The notes: a model not told the origin generated them from the letters alone. Positions 51,477-62,550 are shown, numbered from the stretch's first letter. The stretch: 64,000 nucleotides of DNA from PALSA-911 sp963743035 (GCA_963743035.1 CAVUOB010000006.1:186001-250000); one strand, 5' to 3'. Numbers and translations: made by a program.

Positions 51477-52268
51477 CTAGATCACCCCGAGCTTATCCAC
51501 TTCCTCACGCACCAGCTGCTTCACCTGCCGTTCCAGGCGGATGAATTCTGGGTCCGTGCGTTCGCGCGGATGCGGCAATTCCACGTCGATGATGGCCTTG
51601 ATGCAGCCGGGCCGGGTCGCCATGACCACCACGCGGTCGGCCAGAAACAGCGATTCCGAAATGCTGTGGGTGACGAACACCACGGTCTTGCGGTCCTGCT
51701 GCCAGATCCGCAGCATCTCCTCCTGCAGGATCTCTCGGGTCTGCGCGTCCAGCGCGCCGAAGGGTTCGTCCATCAGCAGCACCGAGGGGTTGTTGGCCAG
51801 CGCGCGGGCGATCGCCACGCGCTGCTTCATGCCGCCGGATAGCTCGGTCGGATATTTGGTTTCGTGCCCCTTCAGGCCCACCAGCGCCAGGTGCTCCATC
51901 GCCACGCGGCGGCGCTCGCTGCGCGAGAGCCGGCGGATCAGCGGGCCGAACTCCACGTTCTCGAGCGCGGTGCGCCAGGGGAACAGCGCGTATTCCTGAA
52001 ACACCACGCCGCGATCGGCGCCGGCACCGCGCACCTCGGTTCCGTCCACCAGCACCCGCCCGGAGGTTGGCTGCACGAAGCCGGCGATCATGCCGAGCAG
52101 CGTGGACTTGCCGCAGCCGGAGGGGCCGAGCAGGCAGGTGAAACTGTTTTCCGCCAGTTCCAGATTGACCCGCGCCAGAGCGGTCAGGCCATTGTCGAAG
52201 GTCTTGGAAACCCCTTCGACGCGGATCTTGTTCCGCGTCAGGGGTGCGATCCCGTCCATGATGTCCAT
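51477..52268 (-). CDS. ABC transporter ATPase, SsuB/TauB (nitrate/sulfonate/taurine) family
   Basis: 263 residues: Walker A LLGPSGCGKSTLL, Q-loop VVFQEYALFPWRTALENVEFG, signature LSGGMKQRVAIARAL, Walker B VLLMDEPFGALD, H-loop FVTHSISESLFLADRVVVM. FQEYALFPWRT and the C-terminal arm are typical of this subfamily. It powers the permease at 52274. The ATG at 52268 lies 6 bases after the permease stop. The importer genes are ordered binding protein, permease, ATPase on the minus strand and face an amidohydrolase gene. Confidence 0.92.
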   Translation of the reverse strand: MDIMDGIAPLTRNKIRVEGVSKTFDNGLTALARVNLELAENSFTCLLGPSGCGKSTLLGMIAGFVQPTSGRVLVDGTEVRGAGADRGVVFQEYALFPWRTALENVEFGPLIRRLSRSERRRVAMEHLALVGLKGHETKYPTELSGGMKQRVAIARALANNPSVLLMDEPFGALDAQTREILQEEMLRIWQQDRKTVVFVTHSISESLFLADRVVVMATRPGCIKAIIDVELPHPRERTDPEFIRLERQVKQLVREEVDKLGVI

Positions 52269-52273
52269 TGGTG

Positions 52274-53131
52274 CTAGTTCCACGCCGTCTTGCGCCAGCG
52301 CAGCAGCCGCGCTTCCAGCAGGCGCAGCAGCCGATTGAAGGTGAAGCCGATCAGCCCGATCACCGCCGCGCCCAGCAGCATCTGCGACACCAGGAAGAAG
52401 GTGCGGGCATCGTTGATGAGGTAGCCAAGGCCGCTGTCGGCGGCGATGAACTCGGCCGCCACGATCACGAAGAACGACAGTCCGAAGCCGAGCCGCAGCC
52501 CGGTGATGATGCCCGGCATCGCCGCGGGCAGCACCACGTAGCGGAACATGTCGCGCCGGTTCGCGCCCAGGCTGGCGGCGGCGCGCAGCAGCAGCGGATC
52601 GACGTATTTGATCCCCTCCAGCGTGGTGGTGAAGATCGGGAAGAACGCGGCATAGGCGATGAAGGCGATCTTCGAGGACTCGCCGATGCCGAACCACAGC
52701 ACCATCATCGGCAGGAAGGCCAGCGGCGGGATCGGCCGCAGCAATTCCAGCATGGGATCGAGCAGGTTCTCCAGGAAGGGCGACCGCCCGACCGCCATGC
52801 CCAGGCTGACGCCGAGGATGGCCGCGATGGCGAAACCCTGCAGCACGCGCGACAGGCTGGCCAGGATGTCGTTCTGCAATTCGCCGGATCGGACCTGCTC
52901 GATGCCGGTGCGCAGCACGTCCAGCGGCGAGGGCATCAGGATCGGGTTGAACAGTTTCAGGTAGCGCGCATTGGCGAAGCTGAACGCGGCCCAGAGAGCG
53001 AAGAACAGCACGATCGACACCGTGCGCAGCAGCGTGACGCCCAGCCTCTTCGTATCCAGGAAGTGGAACGGACGGGGCTTTTCGCCGGTGAGCTCTTCGG
53101 TCAGCGCCACCGAGATGGCAGGATCGGACAT
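52274..53131 (-). CDS. ABC transporter permease, SsuC/TauC family
   Basis: 285 residues. An N-terminal cytoplasmic lead (SDPAISVALTEELTGEKPRPFHF) is followed by about six transmembrane helices. The EAA-type loop is GIKYVDPLLLRAAASLGANRRDMFRYVVLPAAMPGIITGLRLGFGLSFFVIVAAEFIAADSGLGYLI. It forms the channel of the importer with its neighbours, 4 bases after the binding-protein gene. Confidence 0.92.
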   Translation of the reverse strand: MSDPAISVALTEELTGEKPRPFHFLDTKRLGVTLLRTVSIVLFFALWAAFSFANARYLKLFNPILMPSPLDVLRTGIEQVRSGELQNDILASLSRVLQGFAIAAILGVSLGMAVGRSPFLENLLDPMLELLRPIPPLAFLPMMVLWFGIGESSKIAFIAYAAFFPIFTTTLEGIKYVDPLLLRAAASLGANRRDMFRYVVLPAAMPGIITGLRLGFGLSFFVIVAAEFIAADSGLGYLINDARTFFLVSQMLLGAAVIGLIGFTFNRLLRLLEARLLRWRKTAWN

Positions 53132-53135
53132 CGCC

Positions 53136-54218
53136 TCAGGCCTTCGGCTTCCAGCTGACGAGCGCCGGATCGAGCTGCGCCAGAAGTTGCGGCGCCAGCG
53201 CGTCTTCGGGTGTAACGGGATTGGGAATGCGCTTGATGCTGAGCGCCCAGTCGTTGACGAATTCGATGGTGGTGACCAGCCGGCTGTCGATCGCCATGCC
53301 GTACTGGTTGGCGCCCGCCATCACCGCCAGCGGTTCCGGGTCGATCTTCAGGACCTTGCCCATCGCCTCCAGCGCCTTCGGCCGGTCGGCGTTGATCATG
53401 GCGGTGGCCTGCTTGATTACTCCCAGCACCGCCTTCAGCGTGTTCGGCTTGTGGTCGATCCAGTCCTGTGCCGCGTGCAGCACCGAGTTGTTGTACTGCA
53501 GCCGGTCGGCGAAGGCGTATTCTTCCGGCTTGCCGTTGATGTAGCTGGTGGTGGCGGTGGTGTACATCGTGCCGCCCATCGTCACCAGGCGGTACAGATT
53601 GGGCTGCCAGCCGAGCAGCCCGTCGACGTCGCCCTTGGACGCCGCCACCACGCCCTCGGCAGGGTTCATGTTGACCAGCTTCACCTTGCCCATGTCGAAG
53701 CCGTAGATTTTGGCCAGCTTGGCCAGGATCAGGATCTGCGAATTGCCCTGGGTCCAGGCCAGCTTCTTGCCTTCCAACTCCTTCGGGCTGGCCAGCTTGA
53801 CGCCGGGCGAAAGCGCGAAGCCCTGGGTGGGCGCGATGTCCGCCAGCGCGGCGATGATGCGGATCGGCAGTTTCTGGCCGCTGAACACGATCTGCGTGAA
53901 GGCGCCGCCGACGCCGAGATACTGGCTGCCGCCGGCCATCACTGTCAGCGTATCGGCGGCGGACTGGTTCCAGTGGATGGTGGCATTCAGCCCGGCCTGC
54001 TTGAACAGGCCGTAATGCTCGGCGATCGCCAGCTGGGCGCCGAGTTGGGGATCGCGCACGCCGGCGATTTCGATATCCGCCTGCTCGATGGCGCCGGCGG
54101 CAAACGCCCCGCGGGAGGCGCCGATGACCGCCGCGGCGGCCAACCCCTTCAGCACGGTGCGGCGCGGTGCCCGGGTCCGCTGACGGACCGGGTGATCGGA
54201 CGGGGGATTCGGGGCCAT
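53136..54218 (-). CDS. ABC transporter substrate-binding protein, NMT1/SsuA-like
   Basis: 360 residues. The N-terminus (APRRTVLKGLAAAAVIGASRGAFAAG) is a Tat-like signal with paired arginines. The binding domain (IEIAGVRDPQLGAQLAIAEHYGLFKQAGLNATIHWNQSAADTLTVMAGGSQYLGVGG) is of the NMT1/TauA/SsuA type, and KLAWTQGNSQILILAKLAKIYGF, EGVVAASKGDVDGLLGWQP continue it. GGAGAG precedes the ATG. The solute is unknown. The divergent amidohydrolase suggests a hydantoin, pyrimidine or other cyclic amide (inference). Confidence 0.9.
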   Translation of the reverse strand: MAPNPPSDHPVRQRTRAPRRTVLKGLAAAAVIGASRGAFAAGAIEQADIEIAGVRDPQLGAQLAIAEHYGLFKQAGLNATIHWNQSAADTLTVMAGGSQYLGVGGAFTQIVFSGQKLPIRIIAALADIAPTQGFALSPGVKLASPKELEGKKLAWTQGNSQILILAKLAKIYGFDMGKVKLVNMNPAEGVVAASKGDVDGLLGWQPNLYRLVTMGGTMYTTATTSYINGKPEEYAFADRLQYNNSVLHAAQDWIDHKPNTLKAVLGVIKQATAMINADRPKALEAMGKVLKIDPEPLAVMAGANQYGMAIDSRLVTTIEFVNDWALSIKRIPNPVTPEDALAPQLLAQLDPALVSWKPKA

Positions 54219-54444
54219 GTATTGTCTCTCCAATCGGTGGAAGTCGCGGGCGCGCGGAAGGGTTGGCGCGCGGCAGCGATGCCTGGGGAGGAGAGAGCAA
54301 TTTCGGTGCCAGCCCGCTTCCCGCGCGGTCGGCTGAGGGGTGGATTGGAATTCGACCAAAACGCGGGCACATGCCCAAATCGACGCCAGCTTCCCTCCCG
54401 CCAAACCTGCCGATAGGCTGGGCGCATCCCTGGGAGTGACCTGA

Positions 54445-55887
54445 ATGGCGTCTTTCGATCTCGTCATCCGCAATGCAACCGTGGCGACCGCCGCCGACAG
54501 CACGCTCTGCGATGTCGGCATTTCCGGCGGCAGGATCGCGGCCCTTGGCACCACGCTGGGGGCAGGGACCCGGGAGATCGACGCCACCGGCAAGCTGGTG
54601 CTGCCGGGCGGCATCGACAGCCATTGCCATATCGAGCAGCCGCGCCAGAACGGCACCACCAACGCCGATACATTCGAAACCGCCACCACCTCCGCCGCTT
54701 TCGGCGGCACCACCTGCGTGATCTGCTTCTCGCCGCAGTTCAAGGGCTACGGCATCGCCGAGCGTGCCGCCGACTACCACCAGCGCGCGCGCAAGGCGGT
54801 CATCGACTACAGCTTCCACATCATCATCACCGACCCGAGCCCGGCAGTCATCGAGCAGGAACTGCCGCCGCTGGTCGCTGCCGGCCACCGCTCGATCAAG
54901 TTCTTCATGACCTATGAGCCGAGCTTCCTGACCGATGGCGAGGTGCTGACCGTGCTTGCCGCCGCGCGCCAGAATCAGGCCTTCGTCGTCATCCATGCCG
55001 AGAACCACGAGGCGATCCGCTGGATGACCGCGCGGCTGGAAGCGGCCGGGCTGACGGATGCGAAATACCACGCCTGGGCCAAGCCGGCGCTGGTCGAGCG
55101 GGAAGCGATTCAGCGGGTGATCGCGCTGGCCGAGCTGGTCGATGTGCCGATCCAGATCTTCCATGTCAGCTCGGAGGAAGGGGCGGAGGAAATCCGCCGC
55201 GCCCAGGGCAGGGGGCTGAAGGTGTTCGGCGAGACCTGCACGCAATACCTCGCCTTCGCCGCCGCGGATCTGGACCGCCCGGGGCAGGAGGGGGCGAAAT
55301 TCCTCTGCAGTCCGGCGCTACGCTATCCGTCGGATCAGGCGGCGTTATGGAAGCATATCCGCCTCGGCACGCTCGGCGTTGTCTCGTCCGATCACGCGCC
55401 GTACCAGTTCGATGGTCCCGAGGGCAAGCAGGCGATCGCCAGGGGGGCGCCGTTCTCGAAGATCCCCAATGGCGTGCCGGGGCTGGAGACGCGCATGCCA
55501 TTCCTGTTCTCCGAGGGCGTGCGTCAGGGGCGGATCGACCTGCAGACCTTCGTCGCCATCACCGCGACCAACCCGGCCAAGCTGTTCGGCCTGCATCCGC
55601 GCAAGGGTTCGATCGCCTGCGGCATGGATGCCGACCTCGCCATCTGGGACCCGGAGCTGACGCGCATGGTCACCAATGCCGGGCTGCATCATGCCGTCGA
55701 TCACACGCCTTATGAGGGCATGAGCCTGACCGGCTGGCCGATCACCACGCTGGTGCGCGGCCAGGTGGTGATGGAGGCAGGTGCGCGGCAGGTCGATCCC
55801 GGCTTCGGACAGTTCCAGCCGCGCGACACCTATCCGCTGATGATGCCGCGCGGGGAATTCCCGACGCCGTTCAACCCGCACAGATAG
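54445..55887 (+). CDS. Dihydropyrimidinase/hydantoinase-type cyclic amidohydrolase
   Basis: 480 residues, TIM-barrel amidohydrolase. The dinuclear metal site is complete: His60 and His62 in DSHCHIEQ, the carboxylated lysine Lys152 in SIKFFMTYE, His184 in VIHAENHE, His240 in IFHVSS, and Asp316 in SSDHAPYQ. The C-terminus closes the composite beta domain. Such enzymes open dihydropyrimidine, hydantoin or allantoin-type rings. DSHCHIEQP differs from the D-x-H-T-H of classical hydantoinases, so the substrate may be unusual. It is divergent from the SsuABC-type importer with a 226-base region between. GGGAG lies 9 bases before the ATG. Confidence 0.9.
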   Translation: MASFDLVIRNATVATAADSTLCDVGISGGRIAALGTTLGAGTREIDATGKLVLPGGIDSHCHIEQPRQNGTTNADTFETATTSAAFGGTTCVICFSPQFKGYGIAERAADYHQRARKAVIDYSFHIIITDPSPAVIEQELPPLVAAGHRSIKFFMTYEPSFLTDGEVLTVLAAARQNQAFVVIHAENHEAIRWMTARLEAAGLTDAKYHAWAKPALVEREAIQRVIALAELVDVPIQIFHVSSEEGAEEIRRAQGRGLKVFGETCTQYLAFAAADLDRPGQEGAKFLCSPALRYPSDQAALWKHIRLGTLGVVSSDHAPYQFDGPEGKQAIARGAPFSKIPNGVPGLETRMPFLFSEGVRQGRIDLQTFVAITATNPAKLFGLHPRKGSIACGMDADLAIWDPELTRMVTNAGLHHAVDHTPYEGMSLTGWPITTLVRGQVVMEAGARQVDPGFGQFQPRDTYPLMMPRGEFPTPFNPHR

Positions 55888-55892
55888 CGTCG

Positions 55893-56747
55893 TCAGTCCA
55901 CCGGACTGAGCCTCGTCACCCGGCTGGGGTTCATCTCGGCCAGATAGAGGTTGCCGGCGCCGTCGCCCCAGATGCCGTGCGCCCCGTTCAGCACCGGGCG
56001 GCAGCGCGCCAGCAGCGTGCCGTCCTGCGCATACTGGCTCAGGCGCGGCACCTTGTCGGTGACGTACAGATGCCCTGCCGCATCCTGGAAGATGTCCATC
56101 GGCTGGTACAGATCCGGCCAGATATCCAGCAGGTCGCCATCCGCGGTGAACACCTGCACGCGGTTGTTTTCCCGGTCGGTGACCGCGACCCGTCCGTCAG
56201 TCAGCGCCCAGATGCCGTGCGGCGTGGAGAAGAACCCGGGCTCCCCGCCGGGCGCGCCCCAGCTGCCGATCTGGTCCCCGTTCGGTCCGAAGCGGTGCAC
56301 TTGGCTGGAGCCGTAGCCGTCCGAGACGTAGATCTCGCCCGTGGATGCCACCGAAACGTCACAGGGGTGGTTGAACGGCGTGTTCGGACGGTGGCGGTCG
56401 CCGATGCCGCCGAGATGGCGGCCGTCCCGGTTGAAGATGACGATTTCATGCGCGTCGCGGTCGACCACGTAGATCCGGTCGTCCGGCCCGATCGACAGCA
56501 TGTGCCCGTCGGCGATGATGCCTTCGCCCCAGGCCGCCAGCCGCGTGCCGTCGGGGGCCAGTTCGATCACCACCGGCAGATCGGCGTCCACATAGCAATC
56601 GGCGCGCAGCAGCACGAACACATGCCCGCGGCTGTCGCAAACCACGTCGGTGACCTTGCCGCCGCCATCCGGAATATCGCCCCAGGGCCGGTCCACACGG
56701 TAGCGCTGCCGGCCGAGCGCGACATACAGCGTGTGATGACCGGCCAT
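55893..56747 (-). CDS. NHL-repeat beta-propeller protein
   Basis: 284 residues from the ATG at 56747, which has GGAAGG upstream; a start at 56822 would add 25 unlikely residues. Six or so NHL-type blades are visible: VTDVVCDSRGHVFVLLRAD, LSIGPDDRIYVVDRDAHEIVIFNRDGRHLGGIG, NHPCDVSVASTGEIYVSDGYGSSQVHRFGPNGDQIGSWG, FSTPHGIWALTDGRVAVTDRENNRVQVFTADGD and GAHGIWGDGAGNLYLAEMN. This resembles the propeller of peptidylglycine amidating lyases. There is no signal peptide. Convergent with the amidohydrolase, 5 bases apart; a role in the same catabolic pathway is possible but unproven. Confidence 0.87.
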   Translation of the reverse strand: MAGHHTLYVALGRQRYRVDRPWGDIPDGGGKVTDVVCDSRGHVFVLLRADCYVDADLPVVIELAPDGTRLAAWGEGIIADGHMLSIGPDDRIYVVDRDAHEIVIFNRDGRHLGGIGDRHRPNTPFNHPCDVSVASTGEIYVSDGYGSSQVHRFGPNGDQIGSWGAPGGEPGFFSTPHGIWALTDGRVAVTDRENNRVQVFTADGDLLDIWPDLYQPMDIFQDAAGHLYVTDKVPRLSQYAQDGTLLARCRPVLNGAHGIWGDGAGNLYLAEMNPSRVTRLSPVD

Positions 56748-57036
56748 GGGCGCTTCCCTTCCTGCGTGATCGCGGCATCGTCGATGCGCGCAAGGGATCG
56801 TGCAAGTGGGATTCAGGGACAAACACGTTTCAGGGATCGATGCCGCCGGCCCCGATCCGCCGCGCCGCCGCCGCCGGCGCGTTGCCGATGATGGGGCGGA
56901 AATCCTCTGTGAACGCGGCTGAAAACGCCAATCGGCCGGCCGGCTTCGTTGCGGCGGCGCGGCGCAGCCTGTAGCATCGGCACGGCGCCGATCGTCCGGC
57001 GTTCGGGATCTGACTCACGGAATTCAAGGAAAGCCG

Positions 57037-57459
57037 ATGGCAATCAGCATGTGGCGGTTCGGGTGGTCGGGTCTGGCGCTGACCGCAGCGCTCGCGGGCT
57101 GCGGTGGGCCGACCCCGGTTGCGCAGACCGCGCCGGCGCCAGCGGTTTCCTATGATGGGCAGTATCGCGGCACCGTGCACCTGACCGGCGTTGGCTCCGG
57201 CACCGACCGGTCCTGGTGCGATTCCAATACGACATTCGCCGTGGACGTGGTCAACAACGCATTCACCTTCACCCAGACGCATCCCGGCTTGCCCAACGCC
57301 CCACCCGTCACCTATTCGGCCGCCATCGCGCGTGATGGCACCCTCCAGGGCCAGAGCGGTGTCACGGGTCAGATCACCGGCCAGATCGAGGGCTCGACGA
57401 TGACCGGCGACATCGACGGCATCGGCTGCGCGTACAAGTTCTCCGCCACGCGGTTCTGA
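57037..57459 (+). CDS. Small lipoprotein of unknown function
   Basis: 140 residues. The signal peptide MAISMWRFGWSGLALTAALAGC ends in a good lipobox (LAGC), so the mature protein is lipid-anchored. The mature domain (SYDGQYRGTVHLTGVGSGTDRSWCDSNTTFAVDVVNNAFTFTQ...GSTMTGDIDGIGCAYKFSATRF) looks like a small beta barrel. It has two Cys residues that could form a disulfide. Similar small exported domains are common in this group of bacteria but I cannot name the family. The 289 bases upstream hold no other gene. Confidence 0.75.
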   Translation: MAISMWRFGWSGLALTAALAGCGGPTPVAQTAPAPAVSYDGQYRGTVHLTGVGSGTDRSWCDSNTTFAVDVVNNAFTFTQTHPGLPNAPPVTYSAAIARDGTLQGQSGVTGQITGQIEGSTMTGDIDGIGCAYKFSATRF

Positions 57460-57602
57460 CCGCTTCCGCCCACCTCCGGTGTGGGCATGCGAATGCGGCC
57501 ACGGTCGCCGGCGCCCAGGCAGGGACGGCGCCATCCCGGGAAGGTTGACCCGCGCACAGGCGCTGTCATCCTTCGCCGATACAAAGCGCAGGAACCGACC
57601 GA

Positions 57603-58331
57603 ATGAGCCTTACCGCCTCCGACGTGCTGCTCGTCCACAGCTCCGATCTGCATGTCGACGACGACCTTACCGCCGATGTCTATGACGGCGACGGCACCGG
57701 GGGGCTGCGCGTGGTGCTGGCGACCGCGCGGGCGATGGAGGCGCATTACGCGCTGCTGGTCGGTGACATCTTCGACCATAACCGCATGCCGCCCTCGATC
57801 CTCGCCCGCGCCGGCACGCTGATGGCGGAGGCCGGCATGGAGGTGGTGATCCTGCCCGGCAACCACGATCCGCTGACGCCCGATTCCTGCTATATCCGCG
57901 GCGGCTACGCCGACATCCCCAACGTTCATATCATCGGCCTGACGCATGAGCAGGCCGTGCATTTCCCCGATCACGACCTGGAAATCTGGGGCCACCCGCA
58001 TCGCAGCTATGACAACATGGTGCCGCTGCGCGAGCCCCGGCCGCGCAGCGCGCGCTGGCACGTGGCGCTGGCGCACGGGCATTACGAGGAGGACGGCGCC
58101 GTGCCGCTGCGCCCGTCCTGGCTGATCAGCGACGCGGAGATCGACGCGACCGGGGCCGATTACCTGGCGCTCGGCCACTGGAACCGGCCGGAAAAAGTGG
58201 GTACCGGGCGGGTGCCGGCGTATTATTCCGGTTCCCCGGAACTGGCGAAAACCGTCAATCTGATCCGCCTGACCCCGGCCGGCACCGTGGAGGTCGAGCG
58301 TAAGCCGCTGCTCACGAACCGGGCGTCCTGA
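57603..58331 (+). CDS. Calcineurin-like metallophosphoesterase
   Basis: 242 residues. Metal-site motifs in order are SSDLHVDDD (D-x-H), LLVGDIFDHNRM (GD-x-x-D), LPGNHDPL (GNHD), ALAHGHYEED (GH-type) and LALGHWN (GHxH-like). This is close to SbcD/YkuE-type phosphoesterases, but lacks the exonuclease cap domains. The substrate is unknown. A 22-base gap separates it from the next gene on the same strand. Confidence 0.86.
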   Translation: MSLTASDVLLVHSSDLHVDDDLTADVYDGDGTGGLRVVLATARAMEAHYALLVGDIFDHNRMPPSILARAGTLMAEAGMEVVILPGNHDPLTPDSCYIRGGYADIPNVHIIGLTHEQAVHFPDHDLEIWGHPHRSYDNMVPLREPRPRSARWHVALAHGHYEEDGAVPLRPSWLISDAEIDATGADYLALGHWNRPEKVGTGRVPAYYSGSPELAKTVNLIRLTPAGTVEVERKPLLTNRAS

Positions 58332-58353
58332 AGGACAGGAGAGGGAGGCTGCC

Positions 58354-58974
58354 ATGCGCGTTGCCCGCCCGATGCTTCCCGGCCCGATGCTTCCCAGATT
58401 GGCGATTCGCGCGCTGCTGGCGATCTGCGCGGCATTGCCGCTGGTTCTGGCCGCCCCGGCGCGCGCCGATGACGTGACCGATCAGGTCAACGAGGGCCTG
58501 AGCGCCTACGCCAGGAAGGACTACGCCACCGCCATCACCGCGCTGGAGGCCGCCACCGCCCTGCTGCGCCAGGCGCGTTCGGAGATCTGGAAGGCCTATC
58601 TGCCCGCGCCGCCCCCAGGCTGGACCGCGGAGCAGACCGAAGCCGGCGCGGGCACGCTGGGGATGGGCAGCAGCGCCTCGCGCAAATACCTCCGCGACGG
58701 GGAGGATGTGGAGATCTCGCTGATGACAGACAGCCCGGTCATGCAGGGCCTGGCATCGGTCATCGCCAACCCCATGATTGCCGCCGCCGCCGGCAAGACG
58801 CTGGTGATCGGCGGACGGCGGGTGAACTACATCCGCTCCGACAACAGCTACATGACCCTGGTGGCCGACCGCGTGCTGGTCCGGGTGCAGGGCAGCAGCG
58901 GTGTGAGCGAGGAAACGCTGCGCCAGTTCCTCGGCCTGCTGTCCTTCCCGGACATCGAAAAGGCCGCCCGCTGA
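58354..58974 (+). CDS. Exported protein of unknown function
   Basis: 206 residues. The signal peptide is long (MRVARPMLPGPMLPRLAIRALLAICAALPLVLAAPARA). Its start contains a short internal duplication (MLPGPMLP, from a GATGCTTCCC repeat), so translation may really begin at a later ATG. The mature part starts with a TPR-like helix pair (DQVNEGLSAYARKDYATAITALEAATALLRQ). A globular domain follows (YLRDGEDVEISLMTDSPVMQGLASVIANPMIAAAAGKTLVIGGRRVNYI...). Probably periplasmic. No family recognised. GGAGAGGGAGG precedes the ATG. Confidence 0.78.
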   Translation: MRVARPMLPGPMLPRLAIRALLAICAALPLVLAAPARADDVTDQVNEGLSAYARKDYATAITALEAATALLRQARSEIWKAYLPAPPPGWTAEQTEAGAGTLGMGSSASRKYLRDGEDVEISLMTDSPVMQGLASVIANPMIAAAAGKTLVIGGRRVNYIRSDNSYMTLVADRVLVRVQGSSGVSEETLRQFLGLLSFPDIEKAAR

Positions 58975-59055
58975 GCCGTCCGGTTCCCCAACATTTGCCA
59001 GTAACGGGCCTCTGGCGCTATTAGCCGCGCCACTGAAGCGCCCGAAGGACCATCC

Positions 59056-59460
59056 ATGACCTCCGTCTTGCTGATCATCCACCTGTTTGTCACGCTGGCG
59101 CTGATCGGCGTGGTGCTGATCCAGCGCAGCGAAGGCGGCGGGCTGGGCATCGGCTCCTCGCAGGGCATGGGCTCGTTCATGGGCGGGCGCGGCACCGCCA
59201 ATCTGCTCACCCGCACCACCGCGATCCTGGCGGCGATCTTCATGGCGCTGTCGCTCACGCTGGCGCTGATGAACCGCGGCACGGTCAGCGCCGGACGCAG
59301 CTCCATCCTCGACCGCGCGCCGGCCAGCGCACCCGCGAGCGCGCCTGCCGGCGGCGTTCCGGTGCCGTCGGGAGCAGACGCCGGGAAGCCCGGCGAATCA
59401 GGCGCGCCGGCGCCCTCCACACCCGCCAAACCGTCCGCGCCGGCCGTTCCGACCAACTGA
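59056..59460 (+). CDS. secG: Preprotein translocase subunit SecG
   Basis: 134 residues. Two transmembrane helices (VLLIIHLFVTLALIGVVLIQ and ILAAIFMALSLTLALMN) flank the conserved loop RSEGGGLGIGSSQGMGSFMGGRGTANLLTRTTA. The C-terminal 55 residues are a low-complexity Ala/Pro/Ser tail, longer than in enteric SecG but common in alphaproteobacteria. SecG assists SecYE. It precedes pyrG as is usual in this group. Confidence 0.93.
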   Translation: MTSVLLIIHLFVTLALIGVVLIQRSEGGGLGIGSSQGMGSFMGGRGTANLLTRTTAILAAIFMALSLTLALMNRGTVSAGRSSILDRAPASAPASAPAGGVPVPSGADAGKPGESGAPAPSTPAKPSAPAVPTN

Positions 59461-59561
59461 GCCGGTCGGCCTCGCCGATCCACACCGTATAACTTCACAT
59501 GCCTGACGTCTGGCCAGCGGGCTTCCCGTGTGCCGAGTTCGGCTGCCTATAAGGGACTCCC

Positions 59562-61185
<1,624 letters not shown>

Positions 61186-61193
<8 letters not shown>

Positions 61194-62043
61194 CGAAAAC
61201 ACGATCGTGCGGGTCGGCGACATCGAGATCGCCAATCACCGGCCCTTCGTGCTGATCTCCGGCCCGTGCCAGATCGAAAGCCGCGCCCACGCGCTGGAGG
61301 TCGCCGCGGAGCTGAAGGCGGTCTGCGCGGCGCTGGGCATTGCGCTGATCTACAAGAGCAGCTTCGACAAGGCGAACCGCACCAGCGCCACCGCCGCGCG
61401 TGGGATCGGCATGGCCGAGGGGCTGAAGATCCTGGCCGAAGTGCGCGAAAGCCTCGGCATTCCCGTGCTGACCGATGTGCATTTGCCCGAGCAATGCGCG
61501 CCGACGGCGGAAGCGGTGGACGTGTTGCAGATCCCGGCCTTCCTCAGCCGGCAGACCGATCTGCTGCTCGCCGCCGGGCAGACCGGGCGGGCGATCAACG
61601 TCAAGAAGGGCCAGTTCCTCGCGCCCTGGGACATGGTCAATGTCGCCGCCAAGATCGCCAGCACCGGCAACCGCAACATCCTGCTGTGCGAGCGCGGCAC
61701 CAGCTTCGGCTACAACACGCTGGTGACCGATTTCCGCGGTCTGCCGGTCATGGCCGCCACCGGTTATCCGGTGGTGTTCGATGCCACCCATTCGGTGCAG
61801 CAGCCGGGCGGGCAGGGGACGTCATCCGGGGGACAGCGGGAATTCGCCCCGGTCCTGGCCCGCGCTGCGCTGGCGGTGGGCGTGGCGGCGGTGTTCATCG
61901 AGAGCCACCCGGACCCGGACAAAGCGCCGAGCGACGGGCCGAACATGATCCCGCTCCGGGAAATGCCGGCGCTGCTGGCGCGGTTGAAGGCATTCGACGA
62001 ACTGGCGAAGGGGCCGGCTTTCTCGAAACCTGCGGCGGTCTAG
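61186..62043 (+). CDS. kdsA: 3-deoxy-8-phosphooctulonate synthase
   Basis: 285 residues from a TTG at 61186, overlapping the pyrG stop by eight bases; this start gives the family N-terminus MSSENTIVRVGDIEIANHRPFVLISGPCQIESRAHALEVA. Further motifs are YKSSFDKANRTSATAARGIGMAEGLKILAEV, PVLTDVHLPEQ, INVKKGQFLAPWDMVNV, ERGTSFGYNTLVTDFRGL and FDATHSVQQPGG. It joins PEP and arabinose 5-phosphate in the Kdo pathway for lipopolysaccharide. Asp/His/Glu metal ligands are visible. Confidence 0.97.
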
Positions 62044-62201
62044 CTGTCGTAACCACGGACGTTGTCCATACCGGCTGCCTCGATTACCGGATGGTCTGGC
62101 CGGGGCGGTCGACAACTCAAGGTTAGGCCGCGCCTAGCGCCCGGCCGCTTGGCCGGCCTGGGCCAGGCAGGCCTGAATCGGCGACGGAGCCCGCGCGGGA
62201 G

Positions 62202-62232
62202 TTGTCCCGCAGCATGAAAACGCGTCTATACT
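62202..62232 (+). promoter_or_regulatory. Possible sigma-70 promoter
   Basis: TTGTCC (62202-62207) is followed after 17 bases by TCTATA (62225-62230), or after 19 by TATACT (62227-62232), about 30 bases before the ATG of the small exported protein at 62263. Confidence 0.4.
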
Positions 62233-62262
62233 TTAAGAAGACATTTAATGGGGGATTATTCG

Positions 62263-62550
62263 ATGCGTAATATTACTCTACTGCTCACGATCCTGCTGCC
62301 TGCGGTCGGCGCATTCTCGGGCGGTGCGTTGGCGGACCAGGATGCGGCAACCCGGTGCCGGGCGGGTTTGAACCCGGAAGCGACGCTGATCTACGACAAG
62401 ACGCTCCCTTTGGTGACGCCATCGACGGTCATTCGCGATGCGCTGAAGTCCGAGACTCGTTCGCTGGTGATGGCGGGAAGCGTCAGCATGGGCACGGCCC
62501 GCGATAGCGCGGAAGCCGCCGGGGAGTGCTTCCGGGCGCTGCGGCAATAG
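62263..62550 (+). CDS. Small exported protein of unknown function
   Basis: 95 residues from the ATG at 62263, preferred over one at 62248 because GGGGG lies 8 bases upstream. The signal peptide MRNITLLLTILLPAVGAFSGGALA precedes a 70-residue mature domain (DQDAATRCRAGLNPEATLIYDKTLPLVTPSTVIRDALKSETRSLVMAGSVSMGTARDSAEAAGECFRALRQ). The domain has two Cys that may pair and a mostly helical prediction. Probably periplasmic. I do not recognise the family. Confidence 0.72.
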   Translation: MRNITLLLTILLPAVGAFSGGALADQDAATRCRAGLNPEATLIYDKTLPLVTPSTVIRDALKSETRSLVMAGSVSMGTARDSAEAAGECFRALRQ

